Assembly: GCF_000247815.1 (NCBI RefSeq)
Contig: NC_021677.1
Span: 15,096,657 to 15,160,656 of the forward strand
Source of the DNA: Ficedula albicollis
Taxonomy: Eukaryota; Chordata; Aves; Passeriformes; Muscicapidae
Direction of reading: 5' to 3'
Length of the DNA stretch: 64,000 nucleotides
The stretch's first letter is position 1; the number at the start of each line of letters is the position of its first letter. Positions 45,654 through 60,619 of the stretch are shown here, piece by piece. The translations under genes were made by a program, and so were the position numbers. The notes beneath the pieces are model-generated. The model ran no database searches and was not told where the DNA came from. It saw nothing but the letters and a program-made list of their open reading frames with translations.

Positions 45654-48600
45654 AAGGGCTGCTGGGCTGCTTCTCCCTCGAGCAGGGACATCAAAAACCA
45701 GCAAATGCCTCCAGTCTGTTATGTCAGAACACTGAAGAATCGACAAGCAAAGGATGCCCCTTAGTGAAAGCCCAGGTCTGCTGTGTGACCTGTCTGCTGG
45801 GCAAATGGTCTCCCCTGGACTTGGCATTCTTCTGCCACAAGCCACACTTGTTTTCAGCTAGCCTGACCTGTCCATCTCTGCAGGAAAATGTGACTGAAGG
45901 ACTGGTTATTCCGTCAGCTGCTGAGCAGGCTCCAGGCAAAACTCCACACACTAATAAGCCGTGGTGACAGCCCAGAATCAATGGATGCTTCTGCAGCCTC
46001 TGTGGTTGTGTCTTCAGCTTCCTGGCATGTTGGCATGCCCAGCCTTCAGACAACTAGCTGCTGGATAATGGATGAAGCCCTGGGCTCCAAAATACACACA
46101 GTGCATTGGGAGTCCGAGGTTCATAGCCAAAGAATATTCTAGAAGTGACAAATCCGGATACACACACAAATGGAGGCTCATGCTTCGCCTGCAATGTGCA
46201 ATATTTCGTTCAGCTGGTATTACACAGCCACCTTCTGGAATTGCAGCAATGTCTGGAATGCAAAAGCTGTTTATCATTTAAATAACATTTAGGCCATTAT
46301 AATTTATATGAGAATTGTGACTGATTGGGGCTGTATGGAGCTTCTTGTTGTGGTTTGCTGCAGGAATGCTGCAGATTTCCTCTGCACACATAGCATTCTG
46401 CACACAATGGGAGCCCCAGACATTCTCAACCAGTCTCGAGCCTTCTGCCTTTACCAAAACATTTTCCTGTGTCAGAATCAAACAATTGCCTGATTTATAA
46501 ATCTCAAGCATTCAGGAGACCACCAGCAGCACAATGTAACAAGAATCTCTCTGTCACTCAGCCTTCCAGCGAAGCTGTACACAGCACAAACAGAGCACGG
46601 GTGTGCATCCAGTGCTCCTGCTGGTGCACATTTCTGTACAGAGCGAGCAGAAAAGGGCAGAGCATGTGCCTGTAAAACCTTGCACATCCCAGAGACAGCT
46701 TCCTTGCACAGAACGAGGTCTTGCTACATGCTGAGATAAATCCTTGCTAGTTTAATGCCAGGGGAGACATTTCCTCTCCCAGCCTTGCACAGAACCAACG
46801 TGCCATGAGTGGGAAGAGGACATGACCCCATGGCTTCATCCCCTACCTGATTGGGGATAAACCTGTGCTGTTGATATTTGCTGCCTATGGCTGGAAGAGA
46901 CAAAGATATCCAGAGTCACACAGGCTGGATTTATCAGCAGCTCAAAAATGGTCAAATGTGCAAACTTGGCTTCCCAGCCCCCGATCTGTCTGGGCTCTAA
47001 ATTACTCACAAAGCCTCACCCAAGGTTCTTATTCTTCTCCCTCTCAGTAAAACACCTCATTTCAGGTGAAGGGCTTGAATGGTTTTGCAAAAGTCAGAGC
47101 AAATCCTGGAGCTCACACTGTTGCAAGTTGGAGCAGAGCATGTACCCCTGCGTATCAGCCAACCCACCCAGGAAAACCAAAACTTTTTAAACATCTGGAA
47201 GACACAAGCCCTTGGAGGTATCCTCTCTGCCAGCTAGGTCTGCACCCCCTGCATCAGCAATAAAGGCTGTAGCCACTGCTACTCGGGCAGAACGATTACA
47301 ATCTTGATTTTAGTTACAAATACAACAACAATGACAGCTCTACCAATGCTGGTTGTTTCGTTCAAACCACCAGAAGGCTTTGAGATGCTTGTTTCCTTCT
47401 GGCCTGCCCATACAGCCTCTGCTTGAATTTACCTGAGACAAAAAGAAATCAAACCACCTTTGCTGGAAGTGGGAATTCCTCACACACTCCTTAGCACTGA
47501 GTTTGTAGGGGGAACCCAGTAAGGCTCTTGAGTGGGATATGAGGAATCCTCATGGTGGTTTGGGGAAAATGTTCAAGCAAAACCAATGTTGAACACTGAA
47601 TACAGCTCTAGCATGGACAGATAGATGAGAGTGGACAAGTTTAGAAGACACATCCCTATGCTCAACCTACTCTGTCATATAATTAAGTTCCACTTCAAAT
47701 ATGCCTGAAATTTTGCTGTAAGAAGCCAGAAACTGCATAGTACCATTTTATTCTCTTCTTTCCAGTTTCAACCTCTATAGGCATGGCCTTCCCTCAGAGC
47801 ATGAGGAATGAGGATGCATTTCTAACATGTTGCAGGTATGTTTGACACAAGAAAACATCAAACCTGCTCAATTGTTCTCTCCTGAAAGCTCATTTCTTAT
47901 AACAGTTCTTCAGAATTATTTTGGAATAACACCAGGAATTAAACTTATCTCTCTTTGTAAAGAATCAGAGCAAACTTTGCACTCTGTTAGGATCCAACCG
48001 TGGCATTAGGACATGAGGGCACACACAAATTTTCCCAAGACAAAATCCCTCAGAGCTATTTATTTTAAAAAAATTTTCAAAATATTTTTTTTTTCAAAAT
48101 ATTTTTTACATCCCAAGATGATCACAGGCTCACAGTGCAGAAATCAAGCAAGTTCTACGAATTTTTAGACTAGCTCTGCAAAACTGCCCCAGGGAGGGTG
48201 CTGGGAAGTAATTCCCCAACTTCCAACCTTGACTGGGTCCTGAAGGCTCCTGTTAAAAAAGACACCAATCTATCAGCAGGTCTGCCCAGCCTCTCTCCTC
48301 ACTACCTTCAAAACAAACCAATAAGGATTTATTGCTTTTATTTATTGCCCACTATTGCCAGGGGAGAAGTGGGTTATATTCCTTCTAAGCCTCATCAATC
48401 AAATTGCCAAATTCAGCCATCTCTGTGCAGGTGAAGCAACAACCACCACAAATCCCACTGGGGGTGTCCTCAGAAGCTGCAGGACTGCCAGGGCAGGTCA
48501 GAGACAAATCTTGCTTAATGGCTGTGGTGCGTGAAAATAAAAGACTCCAGATTAAATTTGCAGCCTGGTGGTTAAAAAAGGAAAAAGAAAAAAAAAAGAA

Positions 48601-50544
48601 ACAAAAAACCCCAAAACAAAACAAAACAATAAAAGCCATCCTTCCATCTGCAAAGCAAGTGCATTTGATCTAGAAAGCAATGAGATTCTGTAAACATAAC
48701 ACCTCCAAATGTATTTCTTTCCTTCCAGAGCAAACTCACAGCCATTTGGCCACTGTCAGCTTAAATGATTTCACCTGGTTTCTATTTTCTCTTTGAACAC
48801 CAGCAATGACCAGCTGACTCATTTTTACTTTGAGAAGTACAGGATCTGGATTACTTGGCTTTAGACTGAAACCATGACCCAAATTCACTGGGAATTCTGC
48901 CTCTGATTTCCATGCTGCCAGGATTTAACTTTCAGGTCTTTCATCCAGCTCCTCTTCTGCTTTTACTGTTAGAAAAACATTTGTTTCAGACCCATTTGGT
49001 CATGACTGCGTTTGAGAATGTGTCTCATGGTTCACATTAGAAGAATTTTTACCATGTCATTTTTAAATGCCTGCACGTGCACGCTCACTGAATCTGCTAT
49101 CTTGCACAGCATCAGGGCGTATCTTTAATTGCACCTTCATGGAATTAAAGTTTAGTTGAGAATAAGGTACAAATTCATCTCTTTGTGTCTGATTGTCCTG
49201 TCCTAAGTCCAAAAGTAATCCTAACTGAAACCAAGAGCTCGTACCTGGATCTCATTGCCCTACACACTTGTTTTAGCAATAGCTCCTAAAAGAAGTTTCA
49301 GAGCAGCTGCTAAGGGGAAACTCAAAAGGCTACTGCATAACCTAATGATTTTTCAACCTGGTCACAGCACAGGAAAAAAAACCTTTCTCCTGATCTCCAC
49401 CATCTACCAAGGGACATTGCAATCACATGTAATCAGAGTATTTAGCAACATTTCCAACCATGACCTCAGGATGCAGGTCCTTCCAGCCTCTGTCCAAAAC
49501 TCAAGAACTGGCTCATTAAGAAATAGCTGTGTAATACAACCATTAGAAAGACTTTAGGCCAGGGCTACCTGTGGCCTTCCACCTCTTCTGCTCTGTTAGG
49601 GGACGTGGGCCTTGTTTTCTCTTTGGATCTGCAGGATGCTGGAAGCTAGTGGGATTTGTGATGAGTGCTGTTGTGGATGGCACATACAAATCCCTTAATG
49701 CTGCCCCACATATAACACAGGCTGAGCTCCCAGCAATGAGTCACAGCACTAATTGTTCTGCATTGTATAAATGTGCTCTGGCATATATTAAATGTGCTCT
49801 GGATCCAGGTACAATTAACTCCTCACTCTGTAGGAATACATACCTGGTTGTGGGCATGGCAGCCCTATTATGGTTAAACTGCTGTAAAATGAACGTGATG
49901 GACTCCCCCAAGGGAGTTCTTTGAACCACTCCCTCTGCAGGTTCACCACTGGCTGGGTGATGTTTGGTCCACATTCAATCCCTGCAGCAAAATTAATACC
50001 ATGACTCTAGCAGAGAGATTATAAAGTGATTGCTTTCCAAGATTAAGAAAAAAAAAAATTAGTGCTGTGTCTTCAGAAAGTTACTACCCTAAAAGCAAAT
50101 TTAAAGCCATAGGGGAGAAGATGAATTAATCAAAGGATACAAACAAGGAGCCGGGGGGTGAGGAGGGAGGAAAGATTATCTCATCACGCTGCGTCATTGC
50201 AGGATATCTCAACACCCCATGGCAGGGAATGGAGGCAGCAAGCCCTGAGGGAGAGGCAGATAAGAAGAGGGAATCCAGCTTGGAGTGCAAGAGAAAGAAC
50301 AGCCAGATCCCACAGCACTGCATTACTTTGCCAGCTGCTCATAGAGAGGGAACCTGCCGCAGGAAAACGTTAAAGGAACAAAACTCCTGGGGCTCCGTGA
50401 GACGTGCCAGGCCTCCAAGAAGCCAGGTGAGCATCTCAAGGTCTGCATCCCCTACAACTGTGTCTGCTTCTCTTGGACTGCCAGGGTTAGAGCTGCCATT
50501 GAGCTAAGTCACTAGCTGCCACACTTGAGAAGAGGCAATGACAG

Positions 50545-50793
50545 AAGGAGGGCTAATGGTTTTTAACCAAGAGACCTAGAATAGATAGATATTAGGAAGA
50601 AATTCTTTGCTGTGCAGGTGGTGAGACTGCAACAGTTTGCCCAGAAAAATTGGGGATTCCCCATCCCTAGAGATGTTCAAGGCCAGGCTGGATGGGGCCC
50701 TGAGCAACTTGTTTGTCCCTGCCCATGGCAGGGGGACTGGAACAAGATAACCATTAATGCCCCTTGCAATGAACATCCTGTGATTCTATGACA
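50545..50793 (+). mobile_element. CR1 LINE 3' end
   Basis: Very clear avian CR1 3' end: 'atattaggaagaaattcttt', 'tgcccagaaaaattgggga', 'ccccatccctagagatgttc', 'aaggccaggctggatggggc', 'ccctgcccatggcaggggg', and a terminal 'gtgattctatgac'. 5'-truncated, non-coding. Confidence 0.95.
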
Positions 50794-50984
50794 GCCAAGT
50801 TACACCTCAACCCTAATTTTTCACAAAATTGAGTGTATTCTTCTATTCACAAATCTTGCCAAAGAATCATACAAACTTGGAGCAACTTGAGAAATCTCTA
50901 GGACGGTTGCTACAGCTACACTGCATTTCTTTGCTCTAGAAGCACTGTGCACACGGCATGGAATTACAGTCTGCACTTTTCCAT

Positions 50985-51480
50985 AGCCTGCTCTCCCTTG
51001 AGCAGCCCAGGGCTGTCTGCCGGCTGGTGGCCTGGAGAGCAGCGTCCCCAGCAAGCCATGCCCGGAGAGATCCCTGTCACCCGGTACAGCCAGCCCGGAG
51101 CTCCCTTGGGCGGCGAGCAGCACCTCAAGCCGCGGGTCACCCCCGGGCTGGGTGGCAGGAGGAGGACCCGGCAGCTCAGGGGGGCTCGGGGCAGACGGGG
51201 GCTGGCAACGCGGGGACGCGGGGAGGGGTGAACGGGGATACGGGGCGGGCGAGCGGGGAACCCGGCCGACATTAGAGGGCACCATTGCCCCGCACATCGC
51301 CGGGCAGGGGCTGCGGATGGCGACCAGGGGCTGAGACCTGCGGGAAGCTGCGGGACGCTGCGGGAAGCTGCGGGAAGCTGCGGGACGCTGCGGGACGGGA
51401 GGCGGGCACGGCGCCAGCGCGAACGCGGCTCGGTTTTCCGCCAGCGCCGCAGGGGCTGGGCGAGTAAAACTTGGCTTCCT
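50985..51480. promoter_or_regulatory. CpG-rich island, candidate promoter
   Basis: About 500 bases of high GC with many CpG, in a flank that is otherwise A/T-rich and CpG-poor. It lies between the divergent genes SLC22A18 (about 10.7 kb to its start codon) and CDKN1C (about 5.4 kb to its masked body). It may hold the untranslated first exon of SLC22A18, but I could not identify a TSS or donor. The overlapping open frames on both strands (up to 158 codons) look like GC effects. Confidence 0.45.
51338..51400. repeat. Short GC-rich tandem repeat
   Basis: Six to seven copies of a 10-base unit GCTGCGGGAA / GCTGCGGGAC inside the CpG island. Confidence 0.88.
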
Positions 51481-54400
51481 TTACTCTCCCTTCACGCTCT
51501 TTTTAAGGTCTCCATCGTCAGGATTCTTCAAACACCCTCTGCTTCCCGAGTTGTGTTGCTTTCCTAGTCAGATTTCAAGATTTTTTCCAGCGCTTTGGGG
51601 AGTTTTTTCATACTCTTTATGTTTGGGGTCCATGTGGAGATGCCTCTGATTCACTCACCACTGCTCTCGGGCTTGCTTTGGGACCAGGCACCTCCCCTCT
51701 GCAACAGCCCAGGCCATGAACGATCTCCTTCAGGACTCCTGCTAGACTACCAGCAGTAAAAACCTGTTTACTTAAGAAACGTGAAACCAAAAATAAAACC
51801 TGCGTAATGGCCCCTTCACCGCTACCTCTCCCTACATAAAGTAGAAATAACCTATGAAAAGCTACTCCAAAAATAATATTGCCATGGATCAAGATGAAAG
51901 GCCAGGGGAATGTCAAAACAAGCAAAATGCAAACCTCCCGTTTAATGCGAAGAGTGGCAAAGAACAGGACCTGTGAACGTAGAGCATGACTTTGACAGCA
52001 ACTACAGCAACAGAAAAGCAGGGAATATAAATAAATGGAGCATTTAACTGCTGCTCAAATATAACTACACAGACAGCAAGCAAAAAAGAGCTGCCCTCCA
52101 TAGCTAGTGTGAGCTCAAGATGCTGCTTGGTACCTGCCAATCCCAGCCTGCTTTCCCAGTTAACAGCACAGCATCCTGCAAACAAGCCAGGCTCCCAGTC
52201 AGGATGAAGGGCCAGATGGCGAGTGGAGTTCATCTAGTAAAACCACATGATGGCAAGAGCAAAAGAGGAGTGTGAAGAGAGAATGGAATGGCCCCTGGTG
52301 CACTGGCAGGTCCATCAATAGATTAGGCTAAATTCACTGCTACCTTTGTGCTACCCTAATGATGCACAGCAGCTGGACAGCAAGGCCGGCTCTCCTTTTA
52401 ACAACCAGGAACAGAAGGAATAATAAAAAAATAATTAAAGGAAATTAAATTAAATTAAGCATTTTTTTTCTGAGATATTAGCCTATGCAATTTTTTTGAG
52501 AACACAATAAAAAGCAATTCAAACTGAATTAAAGCTGCCAGAATTTTACCAGGGTTCTGCTCAGATTTCCTTTTCCCATTTTAACCCCTGAACTAGTGTG
52601 GTTTCACCCATCTAGCAAATCTAATAATTTGACATTTTATGACCTTGTCAAGAAATGGAAAGTTCTGAGTCCATACCAGTTTGAATAATTTGAATTGTCA
52701 CTCTGGTGGTAGAAAAGCCTTGATGGAGTTTGAGCAGTCTGCCCTAACTTGAACCTTAATTGTAATCAGTTTATTTAAGCAGGATTCCAAAGTACCAAGC
52801 AAAATTGCCACTGATATAAATGCAAATTGCTTATGATCACATACATAGTAAAAGAGAAGTGCAAAGGAGATAAAATACCAATGTCTATTGGTCTGTGCCT
52901 CTGTTAAAGCAATTATGGGATACAACACATTCTCAAATGAAGCAATCACGTGTGGATCACACAACGTTTGAAGAATCTTGAGTTAAACATTGCTGAGTGT
53001 AGATGATAGCCGTGTACTAAAGGAAATGAGAAGAGAGCAAAGCACAAACCTCCCAGCCTCAGGGGCCCAACAACAGGTCTGCTCATCTGGCAGCATGCTG
53101 AGGACAATCCCTGCGGGAGAACTTCACTCCAAGACTTGCCAGAAGACAGAGGAGTGCTCCTCCATGGCACCACGTCATGGGGACTGTTTGCCCCTATGCA
53201 TAAGCATCTCACTAAACCCTCTCTTCTGAATAAGTTAACCTGGAGCTGCACAACAGCCAGCCCCATCAGAATGACAGCACCGAGAATCTCTCTTTTGTTA
53301 CCTCCATAATTTCTTATCAAATCTCCTTGGTTACTCCTTGCTCAGTTTACAGCACAAGGACCTCCCTTTCCCCTATCTGCCAAGCCAGCCCTGGCTCTGA
53401 CAGTCAATCTGGACCCTTTCCAAACAGAAATAGTCAGACGCAATAAACCTCCTGCAATTGCAATCTCTTTGCAATGATGCACAGGCAATAAAGGAGTTTG
53501 CTTTTCCCTCCCCTCTTCCTTTAGAAACAGAGAAGCCAGCAGGACACACTTAGTTAAAGTCATTATTTTTCCTGACATAGGCAGATATGACTTGGATATT
53601 TTGAGCAAAAATGTTTCATTCTTATGGGGCATTGTTCTAACCATAGCAGTAATTACTCTTCTCAGTGTTCTGGAGCAGGAATTTCTAAAGAAGTTAATAG
53701 GCTTGGTGGTAGGAGCTTTTGGGTAAGATTTTGTGGCTCATGTTAGGCAAACTGCTGGTTTAGAGGATCATAACCTACCCCTCTGGCCTGAGAGTTCACA
53801 GATCCACTAAATTAAAAACATCTCTGTGCATACAGTACTTTCTCCTCAAATGGGCTGGATGCTCTCTGTCCCCACACAAAAAAAAAAAGAAAAACAGACA
53901 GTGCTGGAACTGGCAACTTGTGAGCAGAAAGTGACCAGGACTGTCACCACCACCTTAAAACCTAAGTGTACAGTGGGACAAAAAAAAAAAAAATCCAGTC
54001 AAAGCATTAGGGAGCATTAACAGTGAGGAAGCTGAACTAAAAAAAGCAGGGGTGGTAATCTCAAATTTGAGCTGCTTTACCTCCCAGGTGAGCTGGAAGG
54101 TGAAGTGGCCTCAAACAAAAGGCAAATGCTGAACGTTGAAACCGTCGTTCCTTGCGTCCCTCAAGCGCTGCGTAAATATTGGCTAACCTCTGGAAAGGGC
54201 TTGGAAGGACAAGGACGTGGGTTTTGCACAGGGCACGCCCACATCTTGCAAATAGCGGGGGATCTCGCTCGTTCAGCTCAGCCTTCGCGGCAGGAATGTC
54301 TAAAGCCGAGGAGGCAGAACACAGGAAAGGCGGTCGCTGGGCTGGCCGGCACGGGGGGAGCACGGCAGCAGGTTTGCGGGGACTCCTCACAAAGAGCCCC

Positions 54401-56100
54401 TGTCTGCAGGGACCTGGCCACTGCCTTCCGGCTCGAGTCTTGAATAGAGGGCACTCTTCCAGCAGGTTTCTTGGGGAACTCAAAGTATTTTCTCTGCATA
54501 GCACATTTATTCCTAAAACCACCGCAACCTACGTCCCGAGAGATGCACTTGATGGCTGCTGAGAGAGGTCCCCAGGTGAACACTGTGCCATGTTCACCAC
54601 GTTCTGCAACATCCCAGCTTGTGACCCACACCTTCTCTGCTGGCTGAACCCTTGCCTAACTGATGTGCACCTCCTGCTTTTTAGGATGACCTGCTCTTAG
54701 TGATGAGGGAGTTTTTGTGACCTGCTCCCTAAATTATATCCTTGGGGCCAAGAGACTTCCATATGGCCATCTTCAAGGGTCATTTTGGGATGGAAAGGAC
54801 AGTGGGGTACTATTCACCTAAAGCATGGGTAAGTTGTTCACCTCAGCTGGGAAACAGAATGGCTGTCAAGAACATAACATCTGAACAGGCATCTTTAAAA
54901 GAAAAAAGTCTTCACATTTCTTGAAACACCAGTGCTATTGCCATTAGTGAAATGAAAATGGTCTGTTTGTATCACGGGTCAGCAAAATCTTCTGCCAGGT
55001 GTGACTCTATGCCCAGGAAACAAGTGGGGATCTGCACTCTGAAGGCACTTGCTGCATCTTCTTCTCTCAGTCACCAAGCTACTGACTCTTCCCACTGAGC
55101 ATCCCACCTGTCCCCACAAACATCAGGAAATGACTTCAGGAGATCAGACCTGTCATGGATAGATCCTTCCTGTGCAGTGAGCCAGGCTCCAACCTTCTCT
55201 CTGCCAGCAGCAGCCAGCCCTGGGTCCATGAGTCCAAACCCACAGGCGCTGCTGGTACCTCCTGGTGCAGGCAGACTTTGGAAGCACCGCTGAAGGTGCA
55301 GCACCTGGGAGGTGGCAGGGGCTGTCCCAGCTGCCACAAGCTCCTCACCAGCATGGCAAGTGCAGGAGTGAGGGTCCCCAGCAGTGCTGGAGGGCTGCTC
55401 TGGCACAGAGGTGAGATGAGTGTGGAAACACCTCAGACTTTGGTGCCCCTGGCAAGGCCTTTCCATGGATGCAAAGACAAATGCCCTTCTTCTTGAAGCA
55501 GACCTGCCTGTGGCACCATTGTCCTAAGGGGCCTAAAGCTGCAACCCCTCCAGCCCTGCAGCAAGCCAGCATCTGGGGCAGTCTCTGCAGAGCCAGCACA
55601 TCCTAGGAATTAGTATTAGTTTTATTCCTTCTAGGGAATAAAACCATCCAAGTTCCCAAAAGGCACGAGCCACAGGGACATGAGGAGTGAGGAGGTTCCC
55701 AAACACACTGCATGGAAGAGGTTCATCTTTCCTCTTGTTGTCTGCAGATGAAAAAATCATTGCCATGATGACCCTCTGAGACACGCAGCAACATTGTGAT
55801 GATGTTCTGGGACCAATTTTAGCACGGTGTCAATTATGCTTCCCCTTCTTTTCCTTTCATACTCCTCCATCCCAAAACAACAAAAGGCAATGATTGCAGT
55901 GACCTGCAGAAAATGTAAAGCACAAGCCAGCTGATCCCTGGCAACACAATAGCGAGATTAGTTCATCTGCAGTGAACAAACACGTATTATGTGGGTTTTA
56001 AAGTCAGGAGAGGAAAATGCTGTGGTTTTCATGTACTTCTATTCACTAAGGCTGCAAGTTATTACTTCCATGCAGCTGAGAAACCCTATTTTTAAAAATA
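51481..56100. other. Intergenic DNA upstream of CDKN1C
   Basis: No supported exon. It includes a modest CpG-rich patch at 54.1-54.45 kb, an A/T-rich stretch at 52.42-52.52 kb and short A runs near 53.88 and 53.98 kb. No element of known family was recognised here. Confidence 0.6.
54105..54450. promoter_or_regulatory. Weak CpG-rich patch
   Basis: Scattered CpG (TCGTTCC, AAGCGCTGCG, CTCGCTCG) and raised GC over about 340 bases, some 2 kb upstream of the CDKN1C position. Regulatory role is speculative. Confidence 0.3.
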
Positions 56101-56137
56101 GCCTTCAGCTTGTTTTGAAATCTGCAAGCATCTCGCT

Positions 56138-58233
<2,096 letters not shown>

Positions 58234-58445
58234 CGCCCGCCCGGCCCGGCAGCGGCACCCGGAGCGGGAACCGGAGCGGAGCCGCAGCGCCGGCCGCGCA
58301 CGGAGCAGTGTTACCGTACAACAGTGCAATGTATGACGTTCTGTACAGAAATGTATTAATGCCTAATGTGAGTACACTGGCCAGAAGTGTAAAGCTTTAA
58401 AAGTCATTTATAAGAAATGTTTAATCTCTGCTGAGCTCTCAGTGC

Positions 58446-58446
58446 A

Positions 58447-58538
<92 letters not shown>
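58446..58538. repeat. A25-G68 tract inside the CDKN1C 3' UTR
   Basis: 25 A (58446-58470) followed by 68 G (58471-58538). The site corresponds to an A-rich stretch of the mammalian UTR, so the A run is expected and the G run is not. Confidence 0.96.
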
Positions 58539-58539
<1 letters not shown>

Positions 58540-58855
58540 AACAAGTGTATATTTGTACAAAACTTTTTTTAAGAGTTATACTAACTTATATTTTCTATTT
58601 ATGTGAGAAACGTGGATAACTTTGACAACCAATAGTCTTTTTTTTTTTCTTTTGGTTAAGCCAAAGGGCACTATATTTGCTTTTGTTATTCACAAAATGT
58701 AAATTTATTTTTATAGTGGATTTTTTTTTTTTGCATTCACAAGATGTAGCTATGAATCAAAATATTTTTTAGACTTTACTTGAAGACAAATCTGTTTCAA
58801 TGGATCCTGAGCCGGTCTGTACCACTGCCATTGCAAATAATGCCACAACTTCAAT

Positions 58856-58871
58856 AATAAAATTAAATAAA
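58856..58871 (+). terminator. CDKN1C polyadenylation signals
   Basis: Two AATAAA hexamers at 58856-58861 and 58866-58871, followed by a GT-rich element (TTGGTGTGTGCTGG, about 30 bases on). Cleavage is expected near 58.88-58.90 kb. Confidence 0.85.
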
Positions 58872-58895
58872 CGTCAGGAAACGGCCGCAAGCCTG

Positions 58896-60360
58896 CTTGG
58901 TGTGTGCTGGAGGGGAAGCCCGGGGGGAGGGCGGCTTGGGCGGGGGAGCCCAGCCCAGCCCAGCTCGGAGTCTCTCGGTGGAGGAGGGTGTCCCCCCTGG
59001 CCCCGGGGTACCCCAGGAGCGAAAATCGGCCGTGCGGTTCGGAGGGGAGAGAAGAGATCCTTCCCTTAAAAACAAACTTTCGAGTGCTGCCGGAGTAAAC
59101 GGAGCATCAGGGGAGCACACGCCCTTTATCACGCCCTGACTGTGGGCGCGTCGTAATGGTTACTTTGACCAGTTCGCCCTTTCTTGCCGAGGCTGGATGT
59201 GCCCCCCTGGAGGGGCCGGGGCCGCTCCCCTCCCCACGGCCTCGGGGGGTGGCTGGTGCTCATGGTTCAGCTCGGGGGTTCGCCCCTGTCTTGGCTATGC
59301 AAACCTTCCCCCTCCCCCTCGCTTCCCCAGCCTGGAGCCCAGAGCCCTGGCTACTGCAGGGAAGCACTTCCTGGTACCTCTTGCCCAGCAATGATTTACA
59401 GGACAACAGTTCTGGGAAAGGCAGCAGTTTCAGCTCGCCCTAAAAGACGTCAAAAGCAAAACACTCACACAAAATAAACCTTGCCGCAGACAGCATTTTG
59501 ACAGCGCTTTGGTGACAGTGCTGTCACAGCCATGCCACCAGCAGCGCTCTGCGGCATCCCCACGGCCCGAGGGCAGGTGAAAAGCCGCGGGATCTGCTCC
59601 AGCCCTCCCGTGGGACTGGGGCGCACGCCCTGCTCTGCATCCCAACCCTGCGCTGCCCGGGAAAGGGGGGGACACACCAGGTCTGCTGCTGGCTGCAGGT
59701 GGGGCAGGATTGGGATGCTGGAGGGCGCAGATGGCGAGGAGGACCAGGACGTGGCGACTGGCTGGACTGAGTTATGCCTTTCCGATTCCACTCCCCAATT
59801 TCGCACCTCTGAAATGCTGCACCCCCACACTGGACCGAGCAGCTGGGCGGACCAAGAGGGCGTCACTCCCTGGCTTTCTGACCTGTGTATGATACACTTC
59901 CACGGAGGCGGAGGGAGCTCCGAGAGTGAGGTTCAGGGTGAATAAGGCTGAATGAAGGTTTGCCCACATCGTCTTCCCCCGTCACTGCGCTCCTCTCTGC
60001 CCCCCTCTTTCCCCCAGCCTCTCCCCCCGCTGTCACGGCCGCCAAACGCTCCTGGCTGTAAAAGTAACATTGATTACCTCCAGCTCCATGATCGCTTAAT
60101 CAGAACGGGATTATTTTACACGCCCGCATCAGTGGCCGCTGCCTCAATACGATTTTCCCCCCCTTTGAAAAGAAAAATAGCTTTTCCCTTTCCTTATGAA
60201 AGCCAACAATACCCGGAGTGAGGCAGCTGGATCCTCCAGGATTTATGGGCTTTTCTCTCGCTTTCATGAAAAGCAGGTGCCTTTGGGACCTCCATTGTCC
60301 CAGCCCGCAACTAATAATAGGAGTTTTTGCAATGAAAGATCCCTGCTCCGAGCTCCCAAA
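58896..60360. other. Intergenic DNA downstream of CDKN1C, GC-rich then mixed
   Basis: 58.9-59.35 kb is GC-rich with CpG and CCCAGCCCAGC runs. 59.5-59.95 kb has scattered CpG. 60.06-60.27 kb is A/T-richer and non-repetitive. Overlapping open frames on both strands have no recognisable domain. Confidence 0.55.
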
Positions 60361-60615
60361 TACCTCGGCCGGAGGAGCCACGAGGTGTGCCCAGGAGGGA
60401 AGCTCCCACCGCGGGGGCAGTTGAGGCGCGGGGCTCTAGAGCAGTACCTCCCGGGGATGGGCAGCGGCCGAGCGGGGCTCGCAGCCCGCACAGCAGGGCC
60501 GGCCCCGCAGCCCCGCAGCGCCCGGGGGTGCGGGAAGGTGTGCGGCCGCCCCCGCGCCCTGCCCCACCCAGCCCGGCCGGCCCTCCGAGCCCCGGCACAA
60601 AGCACACTGCCCCTA
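60360..60615. promoter_or_regulatory. Strong CpG island next to a possible conserved non-coding block
   Basis: About 250 bases with dense CpG and a GCGGCCGC site at about 60541. Its right edge drops sharply into A/T-rich, repeat-free DNA. No start of a known gene is recognised; it could be a distal regulatory island or the promoter of a non-coding RNA. Confidence 0.4.
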
Positions 60616-60619
60616 TTCT

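Larger units (their letters stand above)
40353..51000. other. SLC22A18 upstream region (5' UTR intron or flank); no coding exon found
   Basis: In human the first SLC22A18 exon is non-coding and distant, so part of this stretch may be its first intron; I could not pick the 5' UTR exon. Contents: CR1 fragments (41.26-41.46, 44.92-44.96 and 50.55-50.79 kb), small tandem duplications (43.93-44.06, 45.47-45.65 kb), A-rich runs (44.58-44.63 kb), and an A/T-rich non-repetitive block at 46.06-46.32 kb. All open frames are short and without a known domain. Confidence 0.6.

Noticed and set aside
50821..51334. 158-codon minus frame and three plus frames in the CpG island
   Set aside because: High-GC sequence has few stops; residues are Pro/Arg/Ala/Gly-rich without a recognisable domain.
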